A stretch of DNA of 64,000 nucleotides from Paenibacillus athensensis. Its GTDB lineage: Bacteria > Bacillota > Bacilli > Paenibacillales > NBRC-103111. Shown here in pieces: positions 1-8,913 of this stretch. How positions within the stretch are numbered: the stretch's first letter is position 1; each line of letters begins with the position of its first letter. The stretch spans positions 1 to 64,000 of the forward strand of contig NZ_MYFO02000009.1 in the NCBI RefSeq assembly GCF_004514475.2, in the 5' to 3' direction. The notes beneath the pieces are model-generated. The model searched no databases. It was not told the origin of the DNA and saw only the letters and a list, made by a program, of their open reading frames with translations. Position numbers and translations under genes: made by a program.

Positions 1-41
1 TATCTAGTTTTCAGGGAATACCGTAAGGTATTGGACTGACT
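1..41 (+). other. 23S-5S rRNA spacer (end of an rRNA operon)
   Basis: The sequence lies immediately before the 5S gene and contains no gene. By position it is the 3' part of the spacer between 23S and 5S, so an rRNA operon should continue to the left of the window. This is inference from position. Confidence 0.6.
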
Positions 42-160
42 GTTTGGTGATGATGGCGGAGGGGACCCACGCGTTCCCATCTCGAACACGACCGTTAAGC
101 CCTCCAGCGTCGATGGTACTTGAACCGCAGGGTTCCGGGAGAGTAGAACGTTGCCAAGCA
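42..160 (+). rRNA. rrf: 5S ribosomal RNA
   Basis: The stretch has the bacterial 5S layout: the 5' end GTTTGGTG pairs with the 3' end TTGCCAAGC to form helix I, and the internal block with CGTTCCCATCTCGAACACG followed by GTTAAGCCC is the conserved loop B/helix III region. Length is about 118 bases, as expected. The exact ends are uncertain by one to three bases. Nine tRNA genes follow directly, which is the usual arrangement of rRNA-tRNA operons in Bacillales. Confidence 0.95.
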
Positions 161-171
161 GAACTTCATAT

Positions 172-247
172 TCCCTGATAGCTCAGTTGGTAGAGCACTC
201 GACTGTTAATCGAGTTGTCACAGGTTCGAGTCCTGTTCGGGGAGCCA
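172..247 (+). tRNA. tRNA-Asn (anticodon GTT)
   Basis: The acceptor stem TCCCTGA/TCGGGGA closes a 76-base cloverleaf. The anticodon loop is CTGTTAA with GTT, and the T-loop is GGTTCGAGTCC. CCA is encoded. Confidence 0.95.
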
Positions 248-248
248 C

Positions 249-324
249 GCTTCCATAGCTCAGTAGGTAGAGTGCATCCATGGTAAGGATGAGGTCACCG
301 GTTCGATTCCGGTTGGAAGCTCCA
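249..324 (+). tRNA. tRNA-Thr (anticodon GGT)
   Basis: The acceptor stem is GCTTCCA/TGGAAGC. The anticodon stem CATCC/GGATG carries the loop ATGGTAA, giving anticodon GGT. CCA is encoded. It starts one base after tRNA-Asn. Confidence 0.94.
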
Positions 325-331
325 GTTGTTT

Positions 332-403
332 GGCCCGTTGGTCAAGGGGTTAAGACACCTCCCTTTCACGGAGGTAACAGGGGTTCGAATCCCCTACGGG
401 TCA
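332..403 (+). tRNA. tRNA-Glu (anticodon TTC)
   Basis: The acceptor stem GGCCCGT/ACGGGTC has one G-T pair. The anticodon stem CCTCC/GGAGG carries the loop CTTTCAC. CCA is not encoded and must be added after transcription. Confidence 0.94.
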
Positions 404-423
404 TTTTCTTTCTATATAAATAT

Positions 424-499
424 GGAGGCTTAGCTCAGCTGGGAGAGCATCTGCCTTACAAGCAGAGGGTCGGCGGTTCGATCCCGTCAGCCTCCACCA
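424..499 (+). tRNA. tRNA-Val (anticodon TAC)
   Basis: The acceptor stem is GGAGGCT/AGCCTCC. The anticodon stem TCTGC/GCAGA carries the loop CTTACAA. CCA is encoded. Confidence 0.95.
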
Positions 500-528
500 C
501 TTCAACTTAGAAGTGGACACAAGATTAT

Positions 529-601
<73 letters not shown>

Positions 602-610
602 TGTTTGTAT

Positions 611-682
611 TGGGGATTAGCCAAGCGGTAAGGCAACGGACTTTGACTCCGTCATGCCTAGGTTCGAATCCTAGATCCCCAG
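611..682 (+). tRNA. tRNA-Gln (anticodon TTG)
   Basis: The acceptor stem is TGGGGAT/ATCCCCA. The anticodon stem ACGGA/TCCGT carries the loop CTTTGAC. There is no encoded CCA. Confidence 0.94.
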
Positions 683-688
683 TTTCTT

Positions 689-764
689 GAGCCATTAGCT
701 CAGTCGGTAGAGCACCTGACTTTTAATCAGGGTGTCGTAGGTTCGAGTCCTACATGGCTCACCA
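689..764 (+). tRNA. tRNA-Lys (anticodon TTT)
   Basis: The acceptor stem is GAGCCAT/ATGGCTC. The anticodon loop CTTTTAA gives TTT. CCA is encoded. Confidence 0.95.
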
Positions 765-781
765 TTTGTGAGCAACGATTT

Positions 782-861
782 GCGCGTATGGCGGAATTGG
801 CAGACGCACCAGACTTAGGATCTGGCGGGAGACCGTGGGGGTTCAAGTCCCTCTACGCGCA
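782..861 (+). tRNA. tRNA-Leu (anticodon TAG)
   Basis: The acceptor stem is GCGCGTA/TACGCGC. The anticodon stem CCAGA/TCTGG carries the loop CTTAGGA. The variable arm is long, as in class II tRNAs. There is no encoded CCA. Confidence 0.94.
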
Positions 862-921
862 TGCTTTTACTTGTTCTTCTCCCGAATGAATGATCGGGAA
901 CGGTGGTTTTTCTTTGATTAT

Positions 922-1006
<85 letters not shown>

Positions 1007-1022
1007 TCTACCCAAACCGAAC

Positions 1023-1054
1023 AGCCTCGGGGCTTGTGCCCTGTGGCTTTTTTT
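1023..1054 (+). terminator. Terminator of the rRNA-tRNA unit
   Basis: A GC-rich hairpin with the core GGGC-TTGT-GCCC is extended by imperfect pairs (GCC/GGC at its base) and followed by a run of seven T. Confidence 0.75.
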
Positions 1055-1060
1055 ATTGCC

Positions 1061-1354
1061 TGATTATCTAGAGATGGATGATGATTGGACCGTGAATCAT
1101 GTTGTCCGCATGGACTAGTGAAGCTACTTGCTGCTGCTCAAAAAGGTTGTGGCTGAAGCTTGAGCGGTTGTAGAGGTTGTAGGGCCGCGGGAGCCATTAC
1201 ACCTCTCTATAGCCGGCACCGGGCTCTCTTAGCCGCGTAGGGGACAGACCTCTCGCTAATAGACCTTGGTACAGGCGTTATAAGCGGCGCAAAGACACTT
1301 GATTTGCCCAGGTAGGGGAAAAGTATTCATGCCCGCCCTTAGGCGTTAAAACAC
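1061..1354. other. Intergenic stretch with no recognisable gene
   Basis: About 290 bases between the tRNA terminator and the terminator of the MFS gene. I see no open frame with a ribosome binding site, no tRNA-like fold and no repeat. Confidence 0.5.
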
Positions 1355-1388
1355 AAAAAAAGCGTGCGAGAACATCATCTCGCGCGCT
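1355..1388 (-). terminator. Terminator of the MFS gene
   Basis: The stem AGCGTGCGAGA/TCTCGCGCGCT (11 bp, one G-T pair) is preceded on the plus strand by seven A, which is a T run for the minus-strand transcript. Confidence 0.85.
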
Positions 1389-1420
1389 CTTTGCTATTTT
1401 GGAGGAAGGAAGCGGCCGTA

Positions 1421-2920
1421 TCAGGCCGGGCTTTCGTTTTGGGCCAGCTTGGCTTTGCCGAGCGGGACCTCTTGTGCTTCAGGAGCGGCAGTCACTTTTC
1501 GAATAAAAAATGAAAGAATCAAGCCGATCACGCCGATGGCGATAATGACCAGGTAAGCATCGTTGATGCCTTGGATGGTCGCCTCCTGCAGCAGATGCTG
1601 TTTGTTGGCGTTGGCTCCTGCGGAAGTCATCATTTCCGTCAAATGGCTTTTGGTACGCGTAGTCATGACGGTTACGAGCAAGGAGGTGCCGATCGCACCG
1701 GCAACTTGCTTGATGGTGTTGGAAATCGCGGTACCGTGAGCGTTCAGGCGGGCCGGCAGCTGATTCAGACCGGCTGTTGTAATAGGCATCAGGAACATGG
1801 CCATCCCGAAGCGGCGGCCTGTAGACATCAGCACCAGGTAAGTGTAGCTGGTAGCGTCGGTCAAGTTCACAAAGCCAAGCGTCGTGACAATCGTAATGGC
1901 CATGCCGATCACGGAAAGCCATTTGGCTCCAAAACGGTCGAACAGCTTGCCGGTAATCGGCATCATCACAGCCATCAGGAGAGCGCCGGGCAGCATCAGC
2001 AGGCCGGATTCAAGCGGCGTGTAGCCGCGAACATTTTGCAGATACAGGGGCAAGAGCATCATATCGGCGTACATCACCATTGTGACGGCGATGTTGATAA
2101 TGGTGGTCAGTGAGAACATGCTGTACCGGAAAGCGCGCAGATCCAGCAGCGGATGTTTGATGGTCAATTGACGCCAAGCGAATGCAATGAGCGCAACGGC
2201 GCCGATAATCAGCAGGGAAACGACCTCTGCGCTGGACCAGCCTTTGCTGCCGGCAGTGCTGAAGCCGTACAGCATGGTGCCAAAGCCAATGGTTGAAACA
2301 ATGACGCCCCACATATCGAGGGTAGGGAACGTGCGTTCGGCGACATTTTTCAAATAGATAAATGCTACGACGATGACGATAACGGCTAAAGGAATAATGC
2401 TATAAAATAACACGCGCCAGCTGAAATGGCCTAACACGTAGCCGGCAACCGTCGGTCCGATGGCCGGAGCGAAGACGAGCGCAAAGCCGACCATCCCCAT
2501 TGCAGCGCCGCGTTTATCCGGCGGGAACAGGGTAAGAATAACGTTCATCAGCAGCGGAATAATGATACCTGCGCCAGCGGCTTGAATCAGCCGTCCGGTG
2601 AGCAGGATTTCAAAGCCCGGCGCAAGCCCGCAGATGACGGTACCGATCAGAAACAGCAGCATGGAGGTCTGGAAGAGCTCGCGCGTCGTAAAGCGCTGCA
2701 TCAGATAGGCGGTAATCGGGATCAGGACGCCGTTGACGAGCATGTAGCCCGTGGTCAGCCATTGTGCGGTGGAAGCCGCGATTTGGAAGTCGGTCATCAA
2801 CTCCGGCAGCGCTACGCTCATAATCGTTTGGTTGAGCACGGCAATAAATGCGCCGAGAATCATGACGAAGAGTAAGGGGCCTCTTTTGATAGAGTCGCCG
2901 GTTCTCTGAGTGGAAGTCAT
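1421..2920 (-). CDS. DHA2-family MFS efflux transporter (EmrB/LmrB-like)
   Basis: The 499-residue protein is an integral membrane pump of the drug:H+ antiporter-2 group, which have 14 membrane segments. Visible family marks are the first helix ending in LNQTIMSVALPEL, the WLTTGYML segment of helix 2 and the motif-C-like block GPTVAGYVLGHFSWR around residue 160. The hydrophobic profile and length fit EmrB/LmrB relatives. The start ATG is preceded by AAAGGA. The divergent TetR gene 218 bases away is the obvious candidate regulator, as in lmrA-lmrB-type pairs. The substrate cannot be read from sequence; export of toxic compounds is an inference from the family. Confidence 0.88.
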   Translation of the reverse strand: MTSTQRTGDSIKRGPLLFVMILGAFIAVLNQTIMSVALPELMTDFQIAASTAQWLTTGYMLVNGVLIPITAYLMQRFTTRELFQTSMLLFLIGTVICGLAPGFEILLTGRLIQAAGAGIIIPLLMNVILTLFPPDKRGAAMGMVGFALVFAPAIGPTVAGYVLGHFSWRVLFYSIIPLAVIVIVVAFIYLKNVAERTFPTLDMWGVIVSTIGFGTMLYGFSTAGSKGWSSAEVVSLLIIGAVALIAFAWRQLTIKHPLLDLRAFRYSMFSLTTIINIAVTMVMYADMMLLPLYLQNVRGYTPLESGLLMLPGALLMAVMMPITGKLFDRFGAKWLSVIGMAITIVTTLGFVNLTDATSYTYLVLMSTGRRFGMAMFLMPITTAGLNQLPARLNAHGTAISNTIKQVAGAIGTSLLVTVMTTRTKSHLTEMMTSAGANANKQHLLQEATIQGINDAYLVIIAIGVIGLILSFFIRKVTAAPEAQEVPLGKAKLAQNESPA

Positions 2921-3138
2921 GGAAGGGTTCGGTCCTTTCTGGAATGGATTTTAATAAACAGAGTGTAGTATAATTTACTCATTGTTGAATTATAAAACGT
3001 GATATGCAAGGCGGCAAGCGACAGGATGAAGCCGTGTGTCGATTAATCAACATGGAAGCGATTAATTGTCGTTTATGAATCAGATATTAGACATATCGTA
3101 AGCAATGGTTATTTTGAAAGCTGTGGGAGGGCTGGAGG

Positions 3139-3702
3139 ATGAATGGTTCGGGAAAAACGGTCAAGCTGGACCCGCGCGTTGTGCGAACGCGTCAGCTGAT
3201 CCGGGAAGCTTTTGTGGATCTGCTGGGTGAAATTGATGTGGAGAAAATTACGGTGAACCGGATTACCGAGCGGGCGACCATCAACCGGGTAACCTTTTAT
3301 CTGCATTACAAGGACATTCCGGATATGCTGGAGAAAATGGCTGACGATATTATTTCCGAAATGCAAGAGGCGATCCGCGGCGCCGATGAACAGCCCTCTG
3401 AGGTGCTGGTGGTGATGCTTGAGCATATCGCAGAGAACGCCAAGCTGTTCAAGCTTCTGCTGGCGACCAAGCGGGTGCCGGTATTTACCGAGCGGTTCTT
3501 GAGTGTGACGATTGGCATGATATCGAGCCGGATCGAGCATCGGCTTAGCTCATCAGCGCAGACCAGCGTCCCTGCGGATATCGGAACGTGGTATTTGACC
3601 TCGGCGATTATCGGAACGATTATTTTTTGGCTTCGCAACGATATGCCGTATCGGCCGGCTTTTTTGGCCAAGCAGATTATCAAAATGGCTCCACATTTAT
3701 GA
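3139..3702 (+). CDS. TetR-family transcriptional regulator
   Basis: The 187-residue protein has a short N-terminal tail, then a TetR-type helix-turn-helix at about residues 15-60: REAFVDLLGEI, ITVNRITERATINRVTFYLHYKD. The C-terminal ligand domain is mostly helical and not assignable to a ligand class. The start is ATG with GGGAGG eight bases upstream. It is divergent from the MFS pump. Repressors of this class usually bind the shared intergenic region and release it when they bind a substrate of the pump. The intergenic region contains AT-rich GATTAATC-like repeats (about 3037-3066) that could be the operator, but I could not fix a clear palindrome. Confidence 0.87.
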   Translation: MNGSGKTVKLDPRVVRTRQLIREAFVDLLGEIDVEKITVNRITERATINRVTFYLHYKDIPDMLEKMADDIISEMQEAIRGADEQPSEVLVVMLEHIAENAKLFKLLLATKRVPVFTERFLSVTIGMISSRIEHRLSSSAQTSVPADIGTWYLTSAIIGTIIFWLRNDMPYRPAFLAKQIIKMAPHL

Positions 3703-3816
3703 AGCTTCACGCTTTGGGTGTCTTTAGTGTGCCAATCGACGAGCCAAAGCATCACGATGCCGCGTTGGACAAAACAGGAAGCGGCTTTCATTTCATCCAG
3801 ATGAGGTGTGTTTGCA

Positions 3817-4049
3817 ATGAGCATTGAACACGTTTGGCGGAAATGGGGCTGGTGCTGCCGGAAGCAGCCAAGGTGCCTGCCGATGTCGTTCTGGACTTCG
3901 CCTGGGTGCGCGTACACGGCAGCAGGATGTTTGTATCAGGTCACGGGCCGCAGGCGGCGGACGGAACGGTAATTGGGCCGTTCGGGCGCGTAGGGGAGGA
4001 AGTGAGCTGTTCCGTCGTTCTCGCGGCGGAATTGGCGATCAAGGCTTAG
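3817..4049 (+). pseudogene. Decayed RidA/YjgF-family gene, frameshifted and truncated
   Basis: From 3834 the frame reads MAEMGLVLPEAAKV, then FVSGHGPQAADGT and GRVGEEVS. These match the N-terminal half of RidA-like (YjgF/UK114) proteins, whose usual opening is a short Met-Ser-Ile-Glu stretch, then an LGL-LP block and an FVSG-G block. The expected start ATGAGCATTGAA lies at 3817 but in a different frame, so one base is missing near 3829. The frame then stops at 4047-4049, about halfway through a normal 150-residue protein, and I find no continuation downstream. There is no ribosome binding site for the inner ATG. The gene appears non-functional. Family assignment is from memory of conserved blocks. 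Confidence 0.55.
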
Positions 4050-4220
4050 CCGGATATCGAGCATTGGGGCGTAATTCCAACCGCCGGAGTGCCGTCCGGC
4101 CCGCGGTGGGCTCGCGTTCCCGCGCTTTTTGGAGATCGGGCTGAACAGAGGGCGCAAAGTCCAGCTGCAAGTGGGAACAGGTGCCGAAAATCGGTTTTAG
4201 AATTTTTTTTGCAAAAACAT

Positions 4221-4249
4221 TTGCTTTTTCTCAAGAAACCTGATATATT
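4221..4249 (+). promoter_or_regulatory. Sigma-A promoter for the second tRNA cluster
   Basis: TTGCTT (4221-4226), a 17-base spacer and TATATT (4244-4249). It lies 105 bases before tRNA-Gly with no gene in between. Confidence 0.7.
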
Positions 4250-4353
4250 AACACTTGTCGCGTTTGACACTGAAATATGAAACACAGGTTCACCTGGCAG
4301 GACAAGCTCTTGCGGGGAATCGGATGGAATCATGGACAGCAGTCAAGCATCAT

Positions 4354-4428
4354 GCGGAAGTGGCTCAGAGGTAGAGCATCGCCTTGCCAAGGCGAGGGTC
4401 GCGGGTTCGAATCCCGTCTTCCGCTCCA
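4354..4428 (+). tRNA. tRNA-Gly (anticodon GCC)
   Basis: The acceptor stem is GCGGAAG/CTTCCGC. The anticodon stem TCGCC/GGCGA carries the loop TTGCCAA. CCA is encoded. Confidence 0.95.
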
Positions 4429-4434
4429 TAGTGT

Positions 4435-4511
4435 GTGCCCATAGCTCAGCCGGATAGAGCGTTTGACTACGAATCAAAAGGTCGGGAGTTCGAATCTCTC
4501 TGGGCACGCCA
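4435..4511 (+). tRNA. tRNA-Arg (anticodon ACG)
   Basis: The acceptor stem is GTGCCCA/TGGGCAC. The anticodon loop CTACGAA gives ACG, normally deaminated to ICG. CCA is encoded. Confidence 0.95.
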
Positions 4512-4530
4512 TTCTTACCATGATAAAGAT

Positions 4531-4604
4531 CGGGACGTAGCTCAGCTTGGTAGAGCACCTGGTTTGGGACCAGGGGGTCGCATGTTCAAATCGTGTCGTC
4601 CCGA
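4531..4604 (+). tRNA. tRNA-Pro (anticodon TGG)
   Basis: The acceptor stem is CGGGACG/CGTCCCG. The anticodon stem CCTGG/CCAGG carries the loop TTTGGGA. There is no encoded CCA. Confidence 0.94.
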
Positions 4605-4623
4605 TAATTTTCACCTCACACCT

Positions 4624-4697
4624 GCGGGTGTAGTTCAATGGTAGAACTCCAGCCTTCCAAGCTGGTAGCGTGGGTTCGATTCCCATCACCCGCTCCA
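4624..4697 (+). tRNA. tRNA-Gly (anticodon TCC)
   Basis: The acceptor stem is GCGGGTG/CACCCGC. The anticodon stem CCAGC/GCTGG carries the loop CTTCCAA. CCA is encoded. Confidence 0.95.
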
Positions 4698-4713
4698 TAT
4701 TGCGACATGACAG

Positions 4714-4737
4714 CCACCCGTTGCGGTGGTTTTTTTG
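4714..4737 (+). terminator. Terminator of the second tRNA cluster
   Basis: The stem CCACC/GGTGG with loop CGTTGC is followed by seven T. Confidence 0.75.
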
Positions 4738-4976
4738 ATTGTTGGGAATCGGCTTGGGCAAAGCGCTGACGGGTCAGCGTTCATCTTTTTACGAAAAATT
4801 GTGACCGGCGTTTATTGAATTGCAATGATCGTGGGTATAATTTACCAGGAGGTTTATTCAGGCTTTTTTTAATTTTGGTCTATGACTAGGCAATGAACTT
4901 GTGGTAAAATATTCTGAAATGGTTTTTGCTAGAGAGAAGCTTTACCGCAGCAAAGAAGATTGATGAGGTGGAGAAT

Positions 4977-7763
4977 ATGTCAGAGAACGGTAACGCCCAA
5001 CAAAAGCAGACGACCAACAATCTGTTGCGCCGCGACGTGCGCTTCCTGGGTCATATTCTGGGTGAGGTGCTGGTGCATCAGGGCGGTCATGAGCTGCTCG
5101 ACGTTGTGGAGAAAATCAGAGAGATGAGCAAATCGCTTCGCGCTCATTTTGTGCCGGAGATATACGATGAGTTCAAAAAGACAATCAGCCTGCTCGCTCC
5201 TGAGATCCGGCATCAGGTGATTCGGGCTTTCGCGATTTATTTTCAGCTGGTCAACATTGCCGAGCAGAATCATCGGATTCGCCGCAAGCGCGATTACGAG
5301 CGGACCTCCGGCGAGATTGTACAGCCGGGCTCGATTGAAAGCATTGTGCAGGAGCTGAAAAACAACAATGTGCCGTACCGCGAGGTGCAGGACATTCTGC
5401 AGGCGATTTCGCTGGAGCTGGTCATGACGGCCCATCCAACGGAAGCGATGCGCAGGGCGGTGCTGGACATTCACCTGCGTATTTCCGATGACATGATGAA
5501 GCTCGACAATCCGGTGCTGACGCACCGCGAGCGCGAACAGCTTCGCGAGAAGCTGCTGGGCGAGGTGCTGAACCTGTGGCAAACCGACGAGCTGCGCGAC
5601 CGCAAGCCTACGGTTATCGACGAAGTGCGCAACGGCCTGTTTTATTTTGACGAGACGCTGTTTGACGTGCTGCCAGAGGTGTACTACGAGCTGGAGCGCT
5701 GCCTGAACAAATATTATCCGCAGGAGCAGTGGCATGTGCCGTCCTTCCTCAAGTTCGGCTCGTGGATCGGTGGCGACCGAGACGGCAATCCGTCGGTTAA
5801 AGCCAAGGTGACCTGGGAGACGCTGGGCTTGCACCGCCAGCTGGCGCTGCAGAAATACGAAGAAATTCTCAAGGAAATGCTCGGCCATATGAGCTTCAGC
5901 AAAAATATCGTCCAGGTCAGCGACGAGCTGCTGCAATCGATCCAGGAGGACCGCGAGGCGCTGGGCAATGTGCAGGACGTATGGCGCAATGAGAAAGAGC
6001 CTTACCGGATCAAGGTTACGTACATGATCGACAAGATTCATCATACCGGCAATCCAGGCGTGCCGGCTGCGCAGAAGTACAGCAGTCCTGCCGAGCTTAT
6101 CGCCGATCTGGAGATCATCGACCGCAGTTTGCGCAATCATTTTGCCCATTATGTAGCCGATAAATATATCAAGAAGCTGATTCGTCAGGTGGAGCTGTTC
6201 GGCTTCCATCTGGCCGCGCTGGACATTCGTCAGCACAGCAAAGAGCATGAAAATGCGATGGCGGAAATTTTGTCCAAAATGGGCATTGTCGAGAACTACG
6301 CCGAGTTGTCGGAGACGGCGAAGATCAAGCTGCTGACCGACATTCTCGAAGATCCGCGTCCGATCACTTCGACGTATCTGGATTATTCCGAGAATACGGA
6401 GGAGTGCCTGAATGTGTACCGCACGGTGTACAGCGCACAACAGGAATTCGGCCGCGGCTGCATCAACAGTTATCTGATCAGTATGACGCAAGGCGCCAGC
6501 GATCTGCTGGAGGTGCTGGTGTTTGCGAAGGAAGCGGGACTGTACCGCAAGGAAAGCGACGGCAGCGTGACTTGCACGCTGCAATCGGTGCCGCTGTTCG
6601 AGACGATTGACGACTTGCATGCTGCGCCGGAGATCATGAACACGCTGTTCGAGATTCCGGCCTACAAGGCGAGCCTGGACCCGGAAACGCAAATGCACGA
6701 GATCATGCTCGGCTACTCCGACAGCAACAAGGACGGCGGCGTCATTACCGCCAACTGGGAGCTGCGGATGGCGCTGCGCAACATTACGGAAACGGGCAAG
6801 AAGCACGGCGTGAAGCTGAAGTTCTTCCACGGCCGCGGGGGCGCGTTGGGCCGCGGAGGCATGCCGCTGAATCGGAGTATCCTGGCGCAGCCGGCCGATA
6901 CGCTGGGTTGCGGCATCAAGATCACCGAGCAGGGCGAGGTGCTGTCGTCGCGCTATTCGCTGCAGGGCATCGCGTACCGCAGTCTGGAGCAGGCAACGTT
7001 CGCGCTGATCACGGCATCGAAGATGGCGCGTTCGCCGCAAGCCGAGCCGTCGGAAGCGGAGTGGGAAGCAATCATGAAAGGCATTTCCGAGCAGGCGCAG
7101 ACGAAGTATCAGGATTTGATTTTCCGCGACCCGGATTTCCTGACGTTCTTCAAGGAATCGACGCCGCTGCCGGAAATCGGCGAGCTGAACATCGGCTCCC
7201 GTCCGTCCAAGCGCAAGAACAGCGACCGCTTCGAGGATTTACGCGCGATTCCTTGGGTGTTTGCCTGGACGCAAAGCCGCTATCTGCTGCCGGCCTGGTA
7301 CGCTGCGGGAACGGGGCTGCAAAGCTTTTATCAGGGCAAAGCCGAGAATATGGAAATGCTCAAGAAGATGTACGAGGAATGGTCGTTCTTCCGTTCGATG
7401 ATCGACAATTTGCAAATGGCGTTGTCCAAGGCCGATCTGCTGATTGCCAAGGAATACAGCGACATGGTGAAGCAGTCGGAGATTGCCGAGCGTATCTTCG
7501 GTCTGATTCGGGCAGAATACGATTTGACCTCGTCGCTGATTCTGCAAATTACCGGCCAGCAAGAGATTCTGGACAATGTGCCGGTTATTCAGGAATCGAT
7601 TCGCTTGCGCAACCCTTACGTCGATCCGCTGAGCTACATGCAGGTCGAGTTATTGGCTGAGCTGCGGGCGCTGCGGGACAACAATGAAGATGACGCGCTC
7701 TTGCTGCGCGAGGTGCTGTTGACGATTAACGGCATTGCGGCGGGACTGAGAAATACAGGCTGA
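4977..7763 (+). CDS. ppc: Phosphoenolpyruvate carboxylase
   Basis: The 928-residue cytoplasmic enzyme carboxylates PEP with bicarbonate to oxaloacetate, replenishing the TCA cycle. Family motifs are all present: VMTAHPTE with the catalytic His at residue 153, GSWIGGDRDGNP, LDIRQHSKEH, GYSDSNKDGG, FHGRGGALGRGG (His618, Arg620) and VFAWTQSRYLLPAWYA near the C-terminus. The protein ends NTG, like other family members. I chose ATG 4977 because GAGGTGGAG precedes it; a TTG 51 bases earlier opens the frame but has no binding site. Candidate -10 boxes lie upstream at 4836-4841 (TATAAT) and 4905-4910 (TAAAAT). It stands alone, closed by the terminator after it. Confidence 0.98.
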   Translation: MSENGNAQQKQTTNNLLRRDVRFLGHILGEVLVHQGGHELLDVVEKIREMSKSLRAHFVPEIYDEFKKTISLLAPEIRHQVIRAFAIYFQLVNIAEQNHRIRRKRDYERTSGEIVQPGSIESIVQELKNNNVPYREVQDILQAISLELVMTAHPTEAMRRAVLDIHLRISDDMMKLDNPVLTHREREQLREKLLGEVLNLWQTDELRDRKPTVIDEVRNGLFYFDETLFDVLPEVYYELERCLNKYYPQEQWHVPSFLKFGSWIGGDRDGNPSVKAKVTWETLGLHRQLALQKYEEILKEMLGHMSFSKNIVQVSDELLQSIQEDREALGNVQDVWRNEKEPYRIKVTYMIDKIHHTGNPGVPAAQKYSSPAELIADLEIIDRSLRNHFAHYVADKYIKKLIRQVELFGFHLAALDIRQHSKEHENAMAEILSKMGIVENYAELSETAKIKLLTDILEDPRPITSTYLDYSENTEECLNVYRTVYSAQQEFGRGCINSYLISMTQGASDLLEVLVFAKEAGLYRKESDGSVTCTLQSVPLFETIDDLHAAPEIMNTLFEIPAYKASLDPETQMHEIMLGYSDSNKDGGVITANWELRMALRNITETGKKHGVKLKFFHGRGGALGRGGMPLNRSILAQPADTLGCGIKITEQGEVLSSRYSLQGIAYRSLEQATFALITASKMARSPQAEPSEAEWEAIMKGISEQAQTKYQDLIFRDPDFLTFFKESTPLPEIGELNIGSRPSKRKNSDRFEDLRAIPWVFAWTQSRYLLPAWYAAGTGLQSFYQGKAENMEMLKKMYEEWSFFRSMIDNLQMALSKADLLIAKEYSDMVKQSEIAERIFGLIRAEYDLTSSLILQITGQQEILDNVPVIQESIRLRNPYVDPLSYMQVELLAELRALRDNNEDDALLLREVLLTINGIAAGLRNTG

Positions 7764-7801
7764 TGCCGGAAAATACGGTATGCGGCTAGACAGGATGAGA
7801 A

Positions 7802-7840
7802 AGTCGGGGTGCTCCGGTGATGCGGAGCGGCTCGACTTTT
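7802..7840 (+). terminator. Terminator of ppc
   Basis: A 15-position stem from AGTCGGGGTGCTCCG to CGGAGCGGCTCGACT, with one mismatch and two G-T pairs, followed by four T. Confidence 0.8.
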
Positions 7841-7892
7841 CCTGTGCTTGCGCAAATCGCAAATGCGCCTGGAGGCGGGAGGGACAGACGGC

Positions 7893-8762
7893 TTGGGACG
7901 TTGGGTAGCGGTGCTGCTGGTTATCGTGGGAGCTTCAAGCTATGGCTTGCTCTCATCCTTTATCAAGCTTGCTTATGAACGGGGGTTTAACGACGGACAT
8001 ATCACACCGGCGCAAATGACGCTGGGCACGCTGCTGGTATGGCTGTTGGTTGCGTTTCACAAGCCCTCATGGAAAAATCCGTTTCGCGGTCCGTGGATCA
8101 AGCTGGGGCTGATCGGCATTTTCGGCTTGGCGCTGACTACGATTTTTTACAATATCGCTTTGGCGGAGCTGAATGCTTCGCTTTCGATTGTACTGCTGTT
8201 CCAGTTTACGTGGATGACGATTCTGATGGATTGTATCGCCACCAAACGTTGGCCCCGCAAGGCTGAGCTGGCGGCGATTACGCTCATTCTGATCGGCACG
8301 CTACTGGCTGTGAATCTGGTGGAAGCGGACTGGAGCCAGTTCAGCGTCAGGGGGCTCGTCTTCGGTCTGCTGGCCGGTTTCACTTATAGCCTGTTCCTGT
8401 TTCTGACCGGACAGGTGCGCAGCGACCTGCCGCCGCTGATGAAATCGGCGGTTATGCTTACAGCGGCGATTCCCGTGTTGTTCGTGTTGTATCCGCCGAC
8501 TGTGTTTGTGGGAGCGGGCAGCGGCGAGCTGCTGCTTTGGGGGCTGCTGCTTGGCTTGCTCGGGCAGGTGGTGCCCACGATCAGCTTCAATATCGGGATC
8601 CCGCGGATCGGCAGCGCGCTTGCAGCGATGCTGGGCTCGGTCGAGCTGCCGGTTGCCGTGTTGGCCGCGTTCCTGATCGTGCATGAGCCGGTAAACGGCT
8701 GGCAATGGCTGGGGATGGTCTGTATTCTTGGCGGAATCATAATTTCTGAAAACAAATCGTAG
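7893..8762 (+). CDS. EamA-family (DMT superfamily) transporter
   Basis: The 289-residue membrane protein has ten predicted helices in two EamA repeats (about residues 5-140 and 155-288). The first helix begins right after the start (VAVLLVIVGASSYGLL); the second repeat opens VRGLVFGLLAGFTYSLFLFL. Proteins of this group export metabolites or amino acids; the substrate cannot be inferred. I prefer the TTG start at 7893 because GGAGGCGGGAGGG (7871-7883) precedes it at good distance, while earlier in-frame starts lack a binding site and sit beside the ppc terminator. No terminator is evident before sigW, so some co-transcription with sigW is possible. Confidence 0.85.
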   Translation: MGRWVAVLLVIVGASSYGLLSSFIKLAYERGFNDGHITPAQMTLGTLLVWLLVAFHKPSWKNPFRGPWIKLGLIGIFGLALTTIFYNIALAELNASLSIVLLFQFTWMTILMDCIATKRWPRKAELAAITLILIGTLLAVNLVEADWSQFSVRGLVFGLLAGFTYSLFLFLTGQVRSDLPPLMKSAVMLTAAIPVLFVLYPPTVFVGAGSGELLLWGLLLGLLGQVVPTISFNIGIPRIGSALAAMLGSVELPVAVLAAFLIVHEPVNGWQWLGMVCILGGIIISENKS

Positions 8763-8913
8763 CTGGCTGCGTATAAGTCTAATATAGGCGCGATGACGAG
8801 CTGCAAGGCCGCCAGGAGCTGGCAAGCGAACGGCAGCCCTGTGGGGCAACGCTCGGAAATCGCCGTCTTTCTGGTAGAGATTGCCGAATGTCGGGAAGTT
8901 GGAGGAACAGTCA

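Noticed and set aside
880-898. Hairpin TCCCGA/TCGGGA between the two tRNA-Leu genes as a terminator
   Set aside because: The stem is only six base pairs and the following T run is interrupted; both tRNAs are probably in one transcript.
3306-3917. 203-codon minus-strand frame crossing the TetR gene
   Set aside because: Antisense to a clear TetR gene and without a binding site or motif.
4980-7040. 686-codon minus-strand open frame
   Set aside because: It lies antisense to ppc, whose protein has all catalytic motifs; the antisense product is Gln/Arg/His-rich without any motif.
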